From: Crocodylus rhombifer
Taxonomy: Eukaryota; Chordata; Crocodylia; Crocodylidae
DNA: 64,000 nucleotides
Assembly (NCBI GenBank): GCA_038503035.1
Contig: JAVSML010000027.1
Location: 1,460,365 to 1,524,364, forward strand
Reading direction: 5' to 3'
This document shows positions 34,827-48,400 of this stretch, piece by piece. Every line of letters starts with the position of its first letter. Positions within the stretch are counted from its first letter, which is position 1. Both the position numbers and the translations under genes were made by a program. The notes below the pieces were generated by a model. The model saw only the letters and a list, made by a program, of their open reading frames with translations, had not been told where the DNA came from and did no database searches.

Positions 34827-35309
34827 TTTAAGTTGTTTCATCTAGTAGATTGGGAGGAGAAAACACTGTTCTATTTCATAGACTAGGGAAGAGAAACTCT
34901 GGCCAAACTGCTGGCCAATAGTTTACCCATAACACCTATTTATAGTCTAGACAACTAAAAAGAAATATTGGACTATAAATGTGTTACTAATTCAGGACTG
35001 AATGTTGTTCTGTACCTCACATCAATGCAATTTTGGAGACAGCTAATAGGAAGCAATTAAGAACATAGTAGAGAAGCTAAATATTTTCTTTATATTACTC
35101 TTCACTTCAGATTTTTATATCACCAAACTATTTATGAAGTAATAAAGACAAGAAATTAATAGATTCAGCTATAAAAAAGAGATACTAGAGAAAATTGCTT
35201 AGTTAGGTCCCAAGCGGAACCAGAACAAGCCTCAGCAGCCAACTGCCCTGTCTATACTCAAATCTAAGATAAGCCCACCCCATATAAAATGGGGAATAAA
35301 AACCTTATT
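34827..35309. other. AT-rich unassigned sequence
   Basis: No feature recognised. Confidence 0.3.
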
Positions 35310-35410
35310 TTGTATTTAAATAAATGTGACATATCTATTATAGTTAGTCTATAAGGTGCAAATGGATCTTACCTTCTATATGACTTCAGACTAACACAGC
35401 AAACTACATT
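35310..35410 (+). repeat. Old interspersed repeat (TTAGTCTATAAGGTGC…CAGACTAACAC type)
   Basis: The words 'agttagtctataaggtgcaa' and 'cttcagactaacacagcaaa' are the two ends of a repeat type abundant in turtles and crocodilians (GTTAGTCTCTAAGGTGCCAC…CAGACTAACACGGCTAC). It is related in layout to 16420-16660 and 17480-17776. Confidence 0.65.
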
Positions 35411-35651
35411 CTTCTAGCAGTTATACCATAATACAGCAAAGCACCCTTATTTATCTAAGTTTTGAACTGCTTCAATTCTTTGGAAAGTAATAAGGTTAAA
35501 ATATATACTTAAATTAAGAAAACTTTTAAGTATTTTATAAAATAGAAGAGTATAAGTTCATGGTTATGTACTATTTGAATTGGACTTTATAACTGCAAGA
35601 AGTTGGAACTATTATTTTACCAAGCAAAAACCTAAATTTAAAGAACTTAGG

Positions 35652-35982
35652 CTGCTTACAGATGTGAAGAAAACAAAAAAATATGGCACTTTCACCTCAG
35701 TGCACCCCTGCACCAAGTGCAGCACATGTCAAGAAAAGGCATTGCATTAGTTTGACTCAGCTCACCCAATGTCTATATAGATTGGGTACTTCAGCAGAGT
35801 TTTTGGCACTTTTATCTAATAGCTCATTGAATCAGCTATTGATTGAATCAGCTATTAGATAAAAGTGCCAAAAAGCCCCACTGAAGCACCTGATCTATAC
35901 AGACACTGAGGAGACAGGTTGAACTAACATGCTTCCTCTTTTGGTAAAGTGCTGTTTGTTTGTTTTCTTCATGTGTGCCAGA
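35652..35982. mobile_element. Fold-back (palindromic) element, 330 bp
   Basis: Nearly the whole element is self-complementary. The inner arms 35800-35824 and 35850-35874 are a perfect 25 bp inverted repeat (tttttggcacttttatctaa…). Outer arms carry 'gatgtgaagaaaacaaa' and its complement 'tttgttttcttcatgtgtgc'. Intermediate parts also match with differences ('aatgtctatatagattggg' against 'cagtgtctgtatagatcagg' reversed). A 16 bp direct duplication, tgaatcagctattgat, sits at the centre. Transcribed, it would form a long hairpin. No coding capacity. A clear target duplication was not found. Confidence 0.75.
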
Positions 35983-36924
35983 GATGATAATGCTTTCAAA
36001 TTCATAACTTAGAAAGTGATACAGTGAAGGCTGACTGAAATCTTAACTCAGGCCTCTTTTCCATATATCATTATGAACAACTTGCCTATTACTACATTGG
36101 AAATGAGACATCCAAGAACATAAATGAGTCCAGTGCTGTCACCTCAAAAGACCATACTGGACTCTCCTTATAGTTTGTTTCATTCATTTTCTATCCTATG
36201 CCCCAAATTAAATCTTGACATAACTACCTTTAATTGTAAGCGGGGTGAGATGCTATTGACACAGGATTTTAAATATTTATTATTATTATCCAGATGGACA
36301 CTGGGTGAGATGGACAATGGTGTGAGGACCATTATTCCAGAAGATCATTATCCTATTATTCAGCACTAATTTCTGATCTAATGTCATTAGCCCATTTTCC
36401 CATAAACAATATTTTTCTTCTATATGGATATTTTAAATTACTTCATATAACAGACAATAGACTAGTGTGTCTTACTGTTATGACAAATATTTTTTTCACA
36501 TTCTGTTAAATTTCTGCTGAAGTTTCTTTCTTTCAGGATGCATTAAAAAGTATCTTAATTGCAGGTATGGAAAAAAATGGATTGTAGTATCACCTGCAGT
36601 ACATTATATATCTCCAAAAGATCTAAATATAGATCTTTTCTTTGAATACCTGTCCAAAATTCCTTATACGAATATGTTCCCAGATATTAAAATTTCGTAA
36701 TAAATTATTAGGCTTAAATTCTATTATTATGTATGGGTGCTTAAACCAATAGGTATGAACTTAATTTCTTATATGTATTATCCCACATTTTCACTGTTGT
36801 TCTTATAAAGGGTTGATTATGTATTGAACATGACCTGGAAGATTTCTTTATGGTAATATATTAAGTTTAGCTCCTGGGCAGTATGTTTGCTCTACCTTTA
36901 CCCTGTACTTATTGTGAACTGGTA
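35983..36924. other. AT-rich unassigned sequence
   Basis: No gene or clear repeat; the 81-codon frame at 36124-36369 has no recognisable character. Confidence 0.3.
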
Positions 36925-37150
36925 TTTTCCAAGACTGTGAACAGAAGTGCAGTTTAAGGCACAATGGGATTGAATCCACAATTGCACCGTATGCTATTCC
37001 ATGTGTGCAAGGCAGGATGTGTGATTCTGGGAATGAGGATTAGATGCAAATCATGCCTTAGTTGCCAGCACAGGGCTCCCCTGCACCAGTCAGTTGAAAC
37101 CCAGGTACCAACAATTAGCTGATTGTCAGCTGGGGCTGACTGTCAGCGCT
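36925..37150 (-). mobile_element. Short element of the palindromic-head family, copy 3 (reverse, partial)
   Basis: Bases 36995-37065 ('ccatgtgtgcaaggcaggat…gaatgaggattagatgc') match the reverse complement of 4515-4575 in copy 1 ('gggatctaatccctgatt…cacctcctgtcatgcacatg'). Nearby 'gctcccctgcaccagtcagt' resembles the next segment. The palindromic head is missing or unrecognisable. Confidence 0.5.
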
Positions 37151-37549
37151 TTTCATAATATATAGTAATGGAAACCATTAAATAAAGGTGATGTAATAGG
37201 TTATACATGTATAATTTTGGTCTTATTTCCAGAATCAAAAACCATTTGCACACTAATAGCATGGCTGCTTACAGGGTATGAAAATTTCACTCTGATCACT
37301 ATTATACTGGTTTCCTAAAAAAGATTTGAGCTGTTGTGCAAGTGCAACTGTGGAAAAATGAATTTTAAGAACAGAATCTCTTACTTTATCAGAGACAGAA
37401 CATGGAGAAAAATTTATTTTTTTCCAAATCCTCTGTTTGGCCAGATAATTTTTTAGACAAATGCTTTTTCAGAGATAAAAGCACAGTTAAGTTCAATACA
37501 TGTATCACCACAAAGGATACAGAGAGGTAGTTAGGCATGTTAGTATGCA
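37151..37549. other. AT-rich spacer
   Basis: No feature recognised. Confidence 0.3.
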
Positions 37550-37557
37550 GGTAGGCA

Positions 37558-37945
37558 TGAACAATGCATGCCCCCAAAGGCTGGGGGGTGCACGGCAACC
37601 GCTATCAGGCAGCGGTAGTGGTGGCAGCAGTGGGGACATGGTGGCAGTGAGTGGGGGAGCTTCCATAGGTGGCTGTGTTGGTGGCGGGAGTAGGGGGTGG
37701 TGAACACCAACCAGCGGTTAGCAACCACCCACAGACGTCACTGGCAGCAGCACCAGCAGCCAGCAGTGATCAGCAACTGTCCACAGACCCCACCAGATGT
37801 GTTGGCTGTGGGAGGCAGGGGTGGCAAGCAGTGACTGCCTGCAGGCACCGCTGGCAGCATCAACAGCACTTCTCTCAAGAGATGCACCACCAATCTTAGG
37901 GGGTGCACGTGCACCAACATGCACCTGCTACTCATCACCATTGTA
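37558..37945. mobile_element. GC-rich short element flanked by an 8 bp direct repeat
   Basis: The octamer GGTAGGCA occurs at 37550-37557 and 37946-37953, exactly at the steps between AT-rich flanks and a 388 bp GC-rich block. Near the ends 'acaatg' (left) and 'cattgt' (right) are inverted, and a second inner pair is formed by 'ggtgcacgtgcacc' (37901-37914), itself palindromic. The core is built of GGTGGC/CAGCAGC words. An 8 bp duplication suggests hAT. Open frames inside are compositional. Confidence 0.55.
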
Positions 37946-37953
37946 GGTAGGCA

Positions 37954-39499
37954 AAAAGCAGGCACAGGAGCAAACAGACTATTTAATCCTTTGTGATGAA
38001 ACTTATAGACTGAATCACAGATTCATGAACTTTAATAAGTAAGAGCTCACTTCATCAGATGTTATGAATAAGGAAGCTTTTGAATTTCCAATTCAGTTAT
38101 TCTATAAAGTTCATTACAAAGGATTACATGGGCTGTTGTGCTGCATAGTATAAAAATGGAAGCCATGAGTAAAGCATACAATTAAGCCATAAAATTTATA
38201 TATATAATCCTATAAGTTAATTTTAGTCATACTGCCTATTTATAAACTAGAAATACATCCTCAGACGAAGGGAAAAAAGCAGAGAGAAAAATGCATACTG
38301 GGTGTCAACACAAAAATATCTAACAATATTATTATCTACAAACAAGCCAACATGGCAGCTGGTCTCTTTCACATACCAGTTAATGACAGGAAAAGAGAGA
38401 ATCAGTGCCAGCCAATTATAATATCCAGAGCCTGCAATGGAAAGAACAAAGTGAGGTGGGGAGAGCCAGTAATCAACAGAGACAAGTGTTCACGTTACGG
38501 CTACCCTCTTGCTGAAAAATAGGGGATGGAACCAGTGCTCCCCCTGTTGCCAGGGCAATAGCAATTCCTATCTTCTGCAGATCTGGCACAGAGGAAGTTT
38601 TGTGGGATACATTTACTGGACAGCCACATCAGTTCAGAGATGGGGCAATGAAGCAGCAAGAGATTCAAGAAAAGGGAGATGCAAAGCCACAAAGGAGTAA
38701 GGAAGAGAGCCAAATCCAGAGAGAGGGAGAATTAATTCTGGAAATTTCCTTTATAAATTCCAATTATGAAACAACATCTGACAACACCAATGCAATAAAA
38801 GAGGAATAGCATAATTTATAAATAGTTTGTAAACATCTGTGAAATAGTTCCCATGATCTTGGGACCCAGATTTCCCTTACAGTAACATTATACTGCTATT
38901 GTCTTAGAACCCAGTTATATAATTTTTCCACGAATGATGCATTAAATTGGTCAATTAAGTTTGCAACATGAGATTTAAAAACAGTGATGAACAAAACAGA
39001 AAAAAAAATGCTTTCATTTTTAATGGATGGCCAAACACAACCCACTCAAAGTTTAACTGTGTAACTTACAAGTGATGAAGTCTATGTGTAGGTCATGAAT
39101 ATAAAAACAGATATTATATTATTCTTGGCCTCTGTTTAGTTTAGTGTATATATAATGTTATGCTATGGTGATGATACGTATTAATCATAGTATTATCATC
39201 TGATAATGTGGCGTCTTTAATGGGTCTTTGTGCTCATTAACTTTGCCTATAGAAACTTTCAAGTGGAAAAACTATCTCACAGAAAATTAGCACAACACAG
39301 TACGAGTTCCCCATGATTTCCCAGTTAATACGTGGCACCACTCCTTTTTGATAAGTGTTTTAGATATAACGTTAATTTTTTAAAAGTGCCATTCCTTTTA
39401 TCATAAAATAAATACTGTGCTGTCAAAAAAAGAGTTTTGATAATGATGGACAAACTTGGTTCAGAGACTTAACAAAGACTTTCCTGCATGTACACCATT
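37954..39499. other. AT-rich sequence with traces of old repeats
   Basis: 'agctcacttcatcagatgtt' near 38045 is the reversed form of the TGATGAAGTGAGCT landmark of the repeat type at 16420. The rest is unassigned. Confidence 0.35.
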
Positions 39500-39990
39500 A
39501 TATTTGCATGGTAATCTTACACAGCTAGTGTTTTCTTAATGTCCTGGGGAGCCTGATCATTGTAAATTACCTGTGACATCTCATTAATCCTCTTTTTCCT
39601 CACAAACGCATAATTAATGGTAACATTGACAATAATATACAAATTAGCTAAGTGACGCTTTATGGTGTTGGTTTTGATTAACGTCAGGAACCCAAAAATG
39701 ACATTAATGTAATGCAGATCCCAAAAGGCAACCCGCACTTTGACCCCAGACATACATTTTGTTTGCACCATCACAAAGATTAATCCTCCACTGGATGAAG
39801 ACAAGACAAAACTCTGGCCAGTGGCATTGCGTGCTAGGCTGTCGTTGAAAAACAAACTGCCTCAATTGCATTTGTTTAAGAAGGAAATCTTAATGCATAG
39901 AAAACAACGGCTTAGTGTCATTTCCTATTGTCTTGTTAGGACAAAGATAAATGAGTTACTGTCATGATTTAGATCAACTGCTTGACTGTT
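39500..39990. other. Candidate conserved non-coding element
   Basis: About 490 bp of balanced, complex sequence with no repeat signature, several TAAT/ATTA cores ('cataattaatggtaacattg', 'acaaattagctaagtgacgc') and an uninterrupted 112-codon minus-strand frame (39517-39855) lacking any recognisable domain. In AT-rich surroundings, such blocks are often vertebrate enhancers under constraint. This is inference only; a degraded unknown exon is the alternative, but no splice-site pair or protein family supports that. Confidence 0.35.
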
Positions 39991-42900
39991 AACTTCTATT
40001 ATTTGCTTATTTATGGAGTATTATTAATTAAAAGCATACCAAGATACATGAAGTGCTTAATAAAGTTATTAAAAATACATTCTCACATAATACCAAATAC
40101 ATATTTAAGAGATAAATTTGTATTTAAATAAAATTTGTATTTGTACATAAACTATGTATATATGTTACAGATAATTAGCGTTATCACATGCTATTTTAGT
40201 TATCAATATCTAGTATCAAAACAGTACTTCGAAAAATTCTCTTCGTATTAGACCTAACTATTCGAGGTAAAAAGTATTTGAATTATGTGGGATGTATAAA
40301 CTCCCTCTTTTCAAAATATTTATATAAAGGAGAACATCTGACTCCAAATTTTGTTCTACAAATAAAGAAAAAAAATTAGCGAAAATCCTCAGATTAGTCT
40401 AAGTACTGTCTATGACCACAATGCCATCTTAAAATGCACCATCCTTTACTCAGATTTAACTAAATCTAATTCTAAGAAATATATTTAACAGCTTAAAAGA
40501 TTTTTTTGTGTGTGTGTGGCACGGTATTATGCTTCTAGCTTCGGAATAACTCTTTTCCCTCGTATTTTTCAGCATGCAGGATATCATCTTGCAAAAAGTG
40601 ATAATTGCCTGTTAGTGTTTATCTGGCATTTATTTACTTAGATAAAACTTTTTTTTTCAAAATATTGCTAGGATACCTCCATAAAATGTATTATGTAGGT
40701 AATATAGAAATATATTTCAGCAACACAGCAGAGAGCAAAGCCTTTGTAATAAATATGCAACTTCTTCTGTAAAATATTCAGATTAGTGATTCATTTATAT
40801 AAATAGATTTGGATCTTTTCATGAACACAAGAAAAAAAGAGATGAATAAGTTATAAAACTGTATACAATCCCACAAATCTGAAAACAGATCTTTAAATTA
40901 CATTCAGAACCAGAAATAGTGATTATAAACTATCAAAGATCTTGTCTTGTAGGTAAAACAACAGAAACATTTGGCATGATTATTATTAAGCAAATATACA
41001 GAGATAGAAATTAAGTAGAATAGTTTTTATTAAGTGTCATAGTTTTTGGCTGCAAATACTTTATCTGTGGTAAGTAAGTTTAACCTTGCTGTTTTTAAAA
41101 TAGCAAAGGATATTTTTTAAATGTTGTATAGAGTAAAATTGGATAACTTTTCTAATTTGTGTAAATTCAAGAAAACATTATAAGTGGCATATAATCTAAA
41201 CTTTCGCCAATTCACAAGCACATTTTAAAGCGCAGTGGTATTTAAGGGGCAAAAGGGACTCCCACAGAGCCCATATTTTAACTCTAACCAACCAAGTCAT
41301 AAATCTAGATTCCAGCAATAAATTATTTTTATTATTTGAACAGAATGCGTACAGTATCACATTTGAAAACATTTGAGTTGAATTCAGAACTGAAAATTGA
41401 TGAAGATAAACAATCACTTCTACGTCAACTGAAATACACTAATGGGTACAGGATATACAAGTTAGAACCCCAAAAAAGAGATGCATTAATTCTTCATATC
41501 ATCAAAGTGGCATAAGGTCACTCAACATGTAGCCCTATTTTGTAAAACATAAAAAATAGTTTGGTTTGTGCTGCAAATCTTAAATGGCTCCGTCTGTATA
41601 GCAATCCTTTATCAGCTTGCAGAAACTAGTCATTCTTTGTTTCATACATAATTTTCTGGCAAGCTACAGTAGCCATTTGCTACTTTTACTTTGCTGAATT
41701 AATATTCAGCCAACTAAAAGAAAAACCTCCTAAATGTATGTCTCAAATGAGACCAACCCACTTTTAACCCTTCCAAGTTCATTTTCCACTTCCTTATAAA
41801 TATGACAAATATTACCCTATTAGTCTGACTCTGTCATTTTATTTTTTCAATTCCATGCCAGCCTTGTAGAAAACAATGTGGTAATAGATATTTTTATAGA
41901 AATGATTTGTTTCAGTGCTTAACTAATACACGTTGGCTATTAATATGAAAAAACAGTTATAGCATGCTGATTTTAAAAAAGACCATAGAATTCTGTGCAT
42001 GTATAAGGAAAAAACCTGACCTGTAAGAAAGCAAAATTTTCTGCTAATCTTTAACAATAACACTTCAGTACTATAACATTTTCAAGAAATCTTCTTGCTT
42101 CAAAACATCATCTTATCAGGGTTGTCTATGTAAAATTCCTGTTCACTGTCAAACCTTTGATTTTAAGATACACTTTTGTGTTGCAGCTGAGTTATGTTAG
42201 CTGGCAAGGCATTTCCTAATTGTAGTTTCACATTAACCTGATTAATATAATAGGCCCAGAAGGCACAAAATAGCAATGTCAGTTTAGGTTTTCTTTATAG
42301 CTTAACCTCATCAAAGGTTTCCCTCAATACAAAAGAGTACATAAATTGCTTAAATATGGATTCAGTTTTTATCTTCCCAACATTTTGTTATACATATAAA
42401 TGTATTTTTTAAAATAAACACAAACGCTTCATGCTGTAACAGAAGATTCACAGTTACTTTTTCCCAACTACATTTAACACATACATGTATTGTTCTGTCT
42501 GTATGTCCTTGTGAAATATGATACTGTATTTTCAGTAAAGCTACTCATGATAGCATATTTCATCATCTTACATAACCCCTTACACATACTTTATTCACAG
42601 AAGAATGGTTTTAAGAAAAGTACAGCACCCTGCCTTTCAAGCAAGTTAATTCTTATTTTACCCTGAATTGGGAAGAAAAGGGGAGGGCAGAGATGAATTA
42701 CCATTTTAGACATGTTAATATTTACCTGTTGCTGCACGAAATATTGTACGCTGACACTATGTTTAGTAACTTCAAACAACTACTTCTATAAGCAATGCAA
42801 CAATTGGTGTTTTGATTTGTTCTTTAGATGATAATAAAACCAACTAAATAAATAACATTTAGGTTCATGGCATACTGATAATCTGATGCCTGATATGTGG

Positions 42901-45396
42901 TGGTGGAGGGGGCAGTTATAACAACCCAGTTGAGACTATACTTTATTAAGTGTTTTAATGAGTGTTCTACCTACATTTTTGTACCAAGAATTTCAAATAA
43001 GCTTCAAAACAAATGTAAACTGTAATGCTAGTGACACATACTAAAAATAACCCTATAAATCTGTTCATTCTGTTCAGATAGTCTCCTGAGTTGTAAAAAC
43101 TGTGACTGCTTAGCTTCATTATATATTTTGGAAAAACTAAATCTGTGGGGAAATAGGTCGCGATAGTGTTATTTTAGTGCAGATTTGGTAAGAAGCCATC
43201 TATTTTCTAATACCTTAGCAATAATTAGACAACCCAAAGAACTCCCTGAAGAAGTCTTGGTATGAGACAGCTAAACATATAACTAAGCTAATAAAAAGAA
43301 GGAAGTTGATAAATTTACCTTTTAAACCAAGACTTTGAACTAGTTACATTTGGCTAAAAAGCATCTAAGTGACATTTTGGAGGAAAGTTCTCATTCCCAT
43401 TTAGCCTGCCAGCCAAAGTATTTCCAGTGTTTCCAATAACACAGCAGTGATATTTTTAATACTATCCTGCTTACTGAAGAATTTTTAAAATAACATCATG
43501 AAGACATCTGAAACAAGTCTGCAAAAAAGAAAGTCTGTTCTGTATTTCAATTTGACATACAACTATTTTAAAGTATATGGAGAAAACAGCATTTTACATT
43601 TGACCACAATAAATAGTTTGTATGTGTGCGCACATACAAACATAGGTAAGTAAATGACAAAAATATGTCCTTACGGAGAAAAAAGTTTGAAAGCAGTTGT
43701 ACTCTTCATTTTCCATATCCAAATGATATTTAGCAGGATTGCTAGCATTGGTTGCATTTTTATATGCATGTGCCAACAGTAATTGCAATCTAAGACTGTT
43801 TGGAATATATTAACCAAATATAAGCACATAGAAACTGACCAAATATGGTTGCAATATGACATTTAAAGACAGAGAAGGCTCAAATCCTAGCACCAGTTCT
43901 TTTTTTCTATGTCATAACCTAAAACGGGGGGCAATTTCTTATTTTCAAAGTAAGATATGACTTACATAATGAATCACTTAAAACAATTTGACTGCTCCAG
44001 GGTTTCCTCTCTCACCCTAGTTAAGGATATAAGTGTGCAACAGTAGTATCAGTGTGATAGTTATTATGACCATAATGCTCTGTTACACAGTGCCAAGAAG
44101 TCATTAATGCAATATATATCTCTTTGATTTCTAAAATGCTGAGTTAATGGGCCAAAATTCATGAGACCTTATTCTTGCATTGCTGTCATTTTTTATAGCT
44201 ATCAATTTTAAGAGTATTACCGTAGAAGTTAAATATGCATTTCTTGTGCTGACCTCTATTTTGCTCATCACAGTGAAAGTTAAAAAGATAACTTAATGGA
44301 GATCATAGTTTTTAATAAAAGTGTAATCTATATCAAAAAAGGAAATAGCAAAACACATCTTTACATATTTCCTGGTCATAATATCACTTGCTTCATTAAA
44401 TAAATTCCTGATTACTTATTCAGAAGCCCCCAACTGAGGAGAGTTCATGACACTTGCATTAAATATGTATGAACAAGTATGAAGCCAGTAGTAAAACATG
44501 ATATCCATTTTTAAAATCTTTTATATAAAAAATAAAAATATCACATGACAAATAGCATCTATTTGCAACATGGAAGAACTAGTCCTTAAAACCCATGAGT
44601 AGTAGAGCCCACAAATTTTGCCTCTAGTGATATGTGGAAAAAAAGACAGCCATGTATTTAAGAAAGCAAAAACCAAAATGAGAGAGGTGAACATCTGTGA
44701 AAAAAAGATGGTGAAATATTAAATATAAAATACTCCCAAAATAAAATGTGCATTTGTATATATAATATGTACAAACAAAAGTCCTATTTAAAGTAGGTAG
44801 GTGCTTTGATAACTAGTAGCTACACTCTTGAATATATTAATATTTCATGTACAAGTGACACTGTGGAAAGGGGAATTTTAAAAAAAATCTCAGGGCAATT
44901 CACCCAAGGTTTAAAAGGATGAAAATAAAAAGAAAAACTGGAATGATTGCTTATAAGTCTACTAACAGTAATACTCTGTCACAAATTACATTTTTAGCTA
45001 CTGTAGGGTATGTATAGGCTCGTCACAACTAATAAGATTTTTCTTTCATCAGTTTTGTGTTAACATTCTGAAAATCTGAAATGTTTACTGTAATGAAATC
45101 ATGCAATATATAGATAGCATATGGTTCCTGGTTTTGTTTATGTTGTTTAAAAATATCTAAAAGGACCGCTCAGGCTAAAGAGCAATGTTATTGCTTCCAC
45201 AGGCAGTTGATGGGTTGTTTAATAGTATTTTAAATGTTTGTTAATGATAGTCTTAAGGAAACACAGAAAAGCACAGAAGCAATGTAGAATGGCAATAACA
45301 AAGTAGTCATAAAGATTAACATGCCACTAGGGGACAGTAGAAAGTCACAAAATGAGGTTCTGTTGAAGAAACCAGAACAAAAGGCCTTTCTTTGTC
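39991..45396. other. Long AT-rich, repeat-poor stretch
   Basis: More than 5 kb without a recognisable transposon or open frame above 75 codons. Part at 40555-40670 ('tttttcagcatgcaggatat', 'gataattgcctgttagtgtt') and around 43860-43990 could be conserved sequence or a very old SINE, but neither can be supported firmly. Confidence 0.35.
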
Positions 45397-45450
45397 AAAA
45401 AAAGAAAAGAAAAGAAAAGAAAAGAAAAAGAAAGAAAAGAAGAGAAAGAA
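45397..45450. repeat. (AAAAG)n purine-strand simple repeat
   Basis: About 50 bp of only A and G built from AAAAG units with AAAG and AGAG variants. The Lys/Arg-rich frame across it is an artefact. Confidence 0.95.
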
Positions 45451-48400
45451 ATCAAAAATATGCATTTCTAAATCAAAATCATTTTATAAGTGAGGGGTCT
45501 GAAACATATATAGGAGAAAATAACTTTCAGAAGTCTATTTTTATATATTTTATATTTAAAGTTCCCTTTTATTGCAAAATATGCATGACTATTTAAAAGA
45601 ATAGATTCAAGTGAAGACTTTAATTTTACCAATTTAATATATTGTAAAATTTTAAGATCCAAAAATATGTACATCCACACATTACTAATTACATAACAGT
45701 GACAAAATAAAACTATAATCTTTATGTTTTACTTAGTGAGACATTGTGCAGAGATTAGATTATTTTAATTACTTAAACAGTCCAAATAAATGTCTGTCAT
45801 TCAGGGAATAAAATGTGTTATAAGATATGGAAGAATAAGGGAATAAGGTATTTTGTAAAGCTTGCCATTAATATGGGACGATCTCCTTGTGATATAAACA
45901 GAAATAGCACATTTTTCAAGAGTGAAGTATGACCCTAAGAAATTAACCAATAAGCCAGATTCTGATACTGTTATTACATTAAATGATTCTAGTAAAGTCC
46001 AATGCTTATTTCAAGAAAGAGTAATAAAATCTTCTTTTTTGTGATTATACCATTTATGCATATAATTCTATTATTCTCCACTCAGAAAGTCAGTCAGACT
46101 TCAGATCAATGAACTACAGACTAGGTTTTGTCCACAGGTGTGCTTGCCAGTACATCATGAGAGGCCTTGTGTAATTTCTAAGTTTATAAAAAAGAGAATA
46201 ATCTGATTGGTTGATGACAATTTCAGTCTTTGCAATTATTGGATATCAACTGAAAAGCTGAGAATTACTTACTAAATTTTATTTCCCAAACTGAACAACA
46301 GATTTAAGTTTAGATTCTTAAGAGAGTATCAATTTTCCACATCTTTGGAGCACCTAGTCCTCAGCAAGGTGCCTCTCAGTGAGGATCTTTCGTAACTATG
46401 TAACTTGGTATGTGTTAGTATTTACAATATGTACACACACTACTAGGGTGGACCTGTTGTGAGATATCTGCATAAACTGAACATTCAACAAAGCAAAGAA
46501 CATTTGTCAAAAATAGTTTTCTTCCACCATAATTTCTGATTTTCACTAAGCAGGAAACAAAAAAAACAAGCCTTTCTATGGAATAAAACACAAACATACA
46601 CATATACAGTGTATGTAGAGAGAGGAAACTAGCTCTTAGATAAATACCCAAACACTATTCTTCAGTAGTTTTAATGAGAATTTCTGTAACACTAAAAGGA
46701 AGATTCTCTGGTACAAGAATTCACCATAAACTCTATTTGTCTCATTTTAAGACCAAACTTGCAAAGATATCTCATCCTAAGGGATAAATATTTTGGTGCA
46801 ATATTTCATGCATAGTAATTTAAACCAGTTATTCATGAACATTAAAAAAAAATCAAATTTTTGCTTAACTGTTGTGCTGAGATGCATGCATAAAATGACA
46901 GTCAGTTCCATAGATTTTACAAAAACAACTTCCTGTCCATATTTAAAGGCATTTTTTGAAAATGCAACTATAAAAATTACTTGATAATTACCAAGTCACC
47001 AGTGATCAATTTAAAACTTTTAATTAAAAAAAAAATCACCAAAAAAATCCTATTAAGACATGAAGCACAAAGGATGCCCATAATTAAAAAAAAAACTATA
47101 ACCTCAAGTTGTGGCATTGCAAAAAGAAAATCACCCTCTGATATACTACATATTTGATTTACATAGTTCTTTTTTCTTTCTACAACTCTTCTTCAATTTA
47201 GTATTTTATAAAGGTATGTGTTTGAAGATGAAGGGGCCATTCAACAATGCCCTTATGCATATACTGAATTTCAAGCAGTTGCTTAATTTCTCATCTTTTC
47301 AGTGAGGTATAAGCATATACTTAAATATTCTGGTGACAGGCATGAACTCAAGCATAGCTTTAGAAGTTACTCACATGCTCAAGTGCTTTAATGAATCAGA
47401 ACCCAACTTATGAAAGGCAAGAATCCTTTTAATTCCCACTAACATAGCTTAAGTTAAGAGCTACGTATCACTCAGTAGAAGTAATCCTTACTTATGTTAA
47501 TTGCTACAATGACTTCAGTTGTAAAGACCAACAGGATTGGGCACTAAATGTGTAGATGAAGGCTTAAAATAGAAAATCAATAATGTTCTCTATCATGAGT
47601 TACTGTGTTTAATGAAGTCTTCATAATTTCATGGGCAGTTGTAAGAAATTGTATCATATAGCAAATGCTACATATAAGCAGTTCCAAGTTCTACTGTTCC
47701 ACCAAACAGAAGACATTACAAAAATGTGAAATCATTTTGTAGCTTAAGCAATGTAATTAAAATTTAAGACTATTTTGTACCTTGTGCCACAATAAAAACT
47801 GTCAGGTTCACAGCTGTCTGTGATGTCTCCTAAGTTTCAACTTATCAATGAAAAAATTTGAGCATGTCCACCCATTTTCAATGCTATTTTCTATTATTTC
47901 CTTGGACTCCATCTCTGTGCAATAGGATTCCAGAATGTTACCCTTTTACTCCACTCCTTCTCACCTTTCCTAGATAAAAATCCTTATTTTACTATACTAT
48001 CTCCCATTTTTTTACTTCCTTCAAGTCATTTCCATCTCCTTGAAGGCCCTTTCTGTTTTTGCTGTGTCACCCCAAGGCCCTCTCCAAATCTCCAATTCAC
48101 AGAATTTTTTACTTTCACTGCCACATGTTTTTTTCTGATGAAAATTCTTTTCCATTCCTGCATCTTATGCATGTGTGTCATGGGCATAACAGTCAAAGCA
48201 TTTGGTAAATCCTAGAAAACAGCATACAACTGTGATGATTTTGCTTTAACAGCATGTTCCAGAGAGCATATGTAACCAAAAATTAAAAGATTACATAACT
48301 GTAAACCTAGAAGCCTGTAAGTTAGGAATCATGAGTAAATTTTGCATGCAAGAATCATGCATATAAGTATTTCTAAGAGCAAGCCCCAAGGCTCTAATTT

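Noticed and set aside
39517..39855. 112-codon minus-strand frame as a coding exon
   Set aside because: No recognisable protein family, no convincing splice sites, and overlapping frame on the other strand; better kept as a possible conserved non-coding block.
43860..43990. Second MIR-like SINE ('ctcaaatcctagcaccagtt', 'tatgtcataacctaaaacgg')
   Set aside because: Only two short words fit the MIR order and the B-box is poor; not enough to call.
45321..45596. Lys/Arg-rich 91-codon frame
   Set aside because: The basic stretch is the translation of an (AAAAG)n simple repeat.
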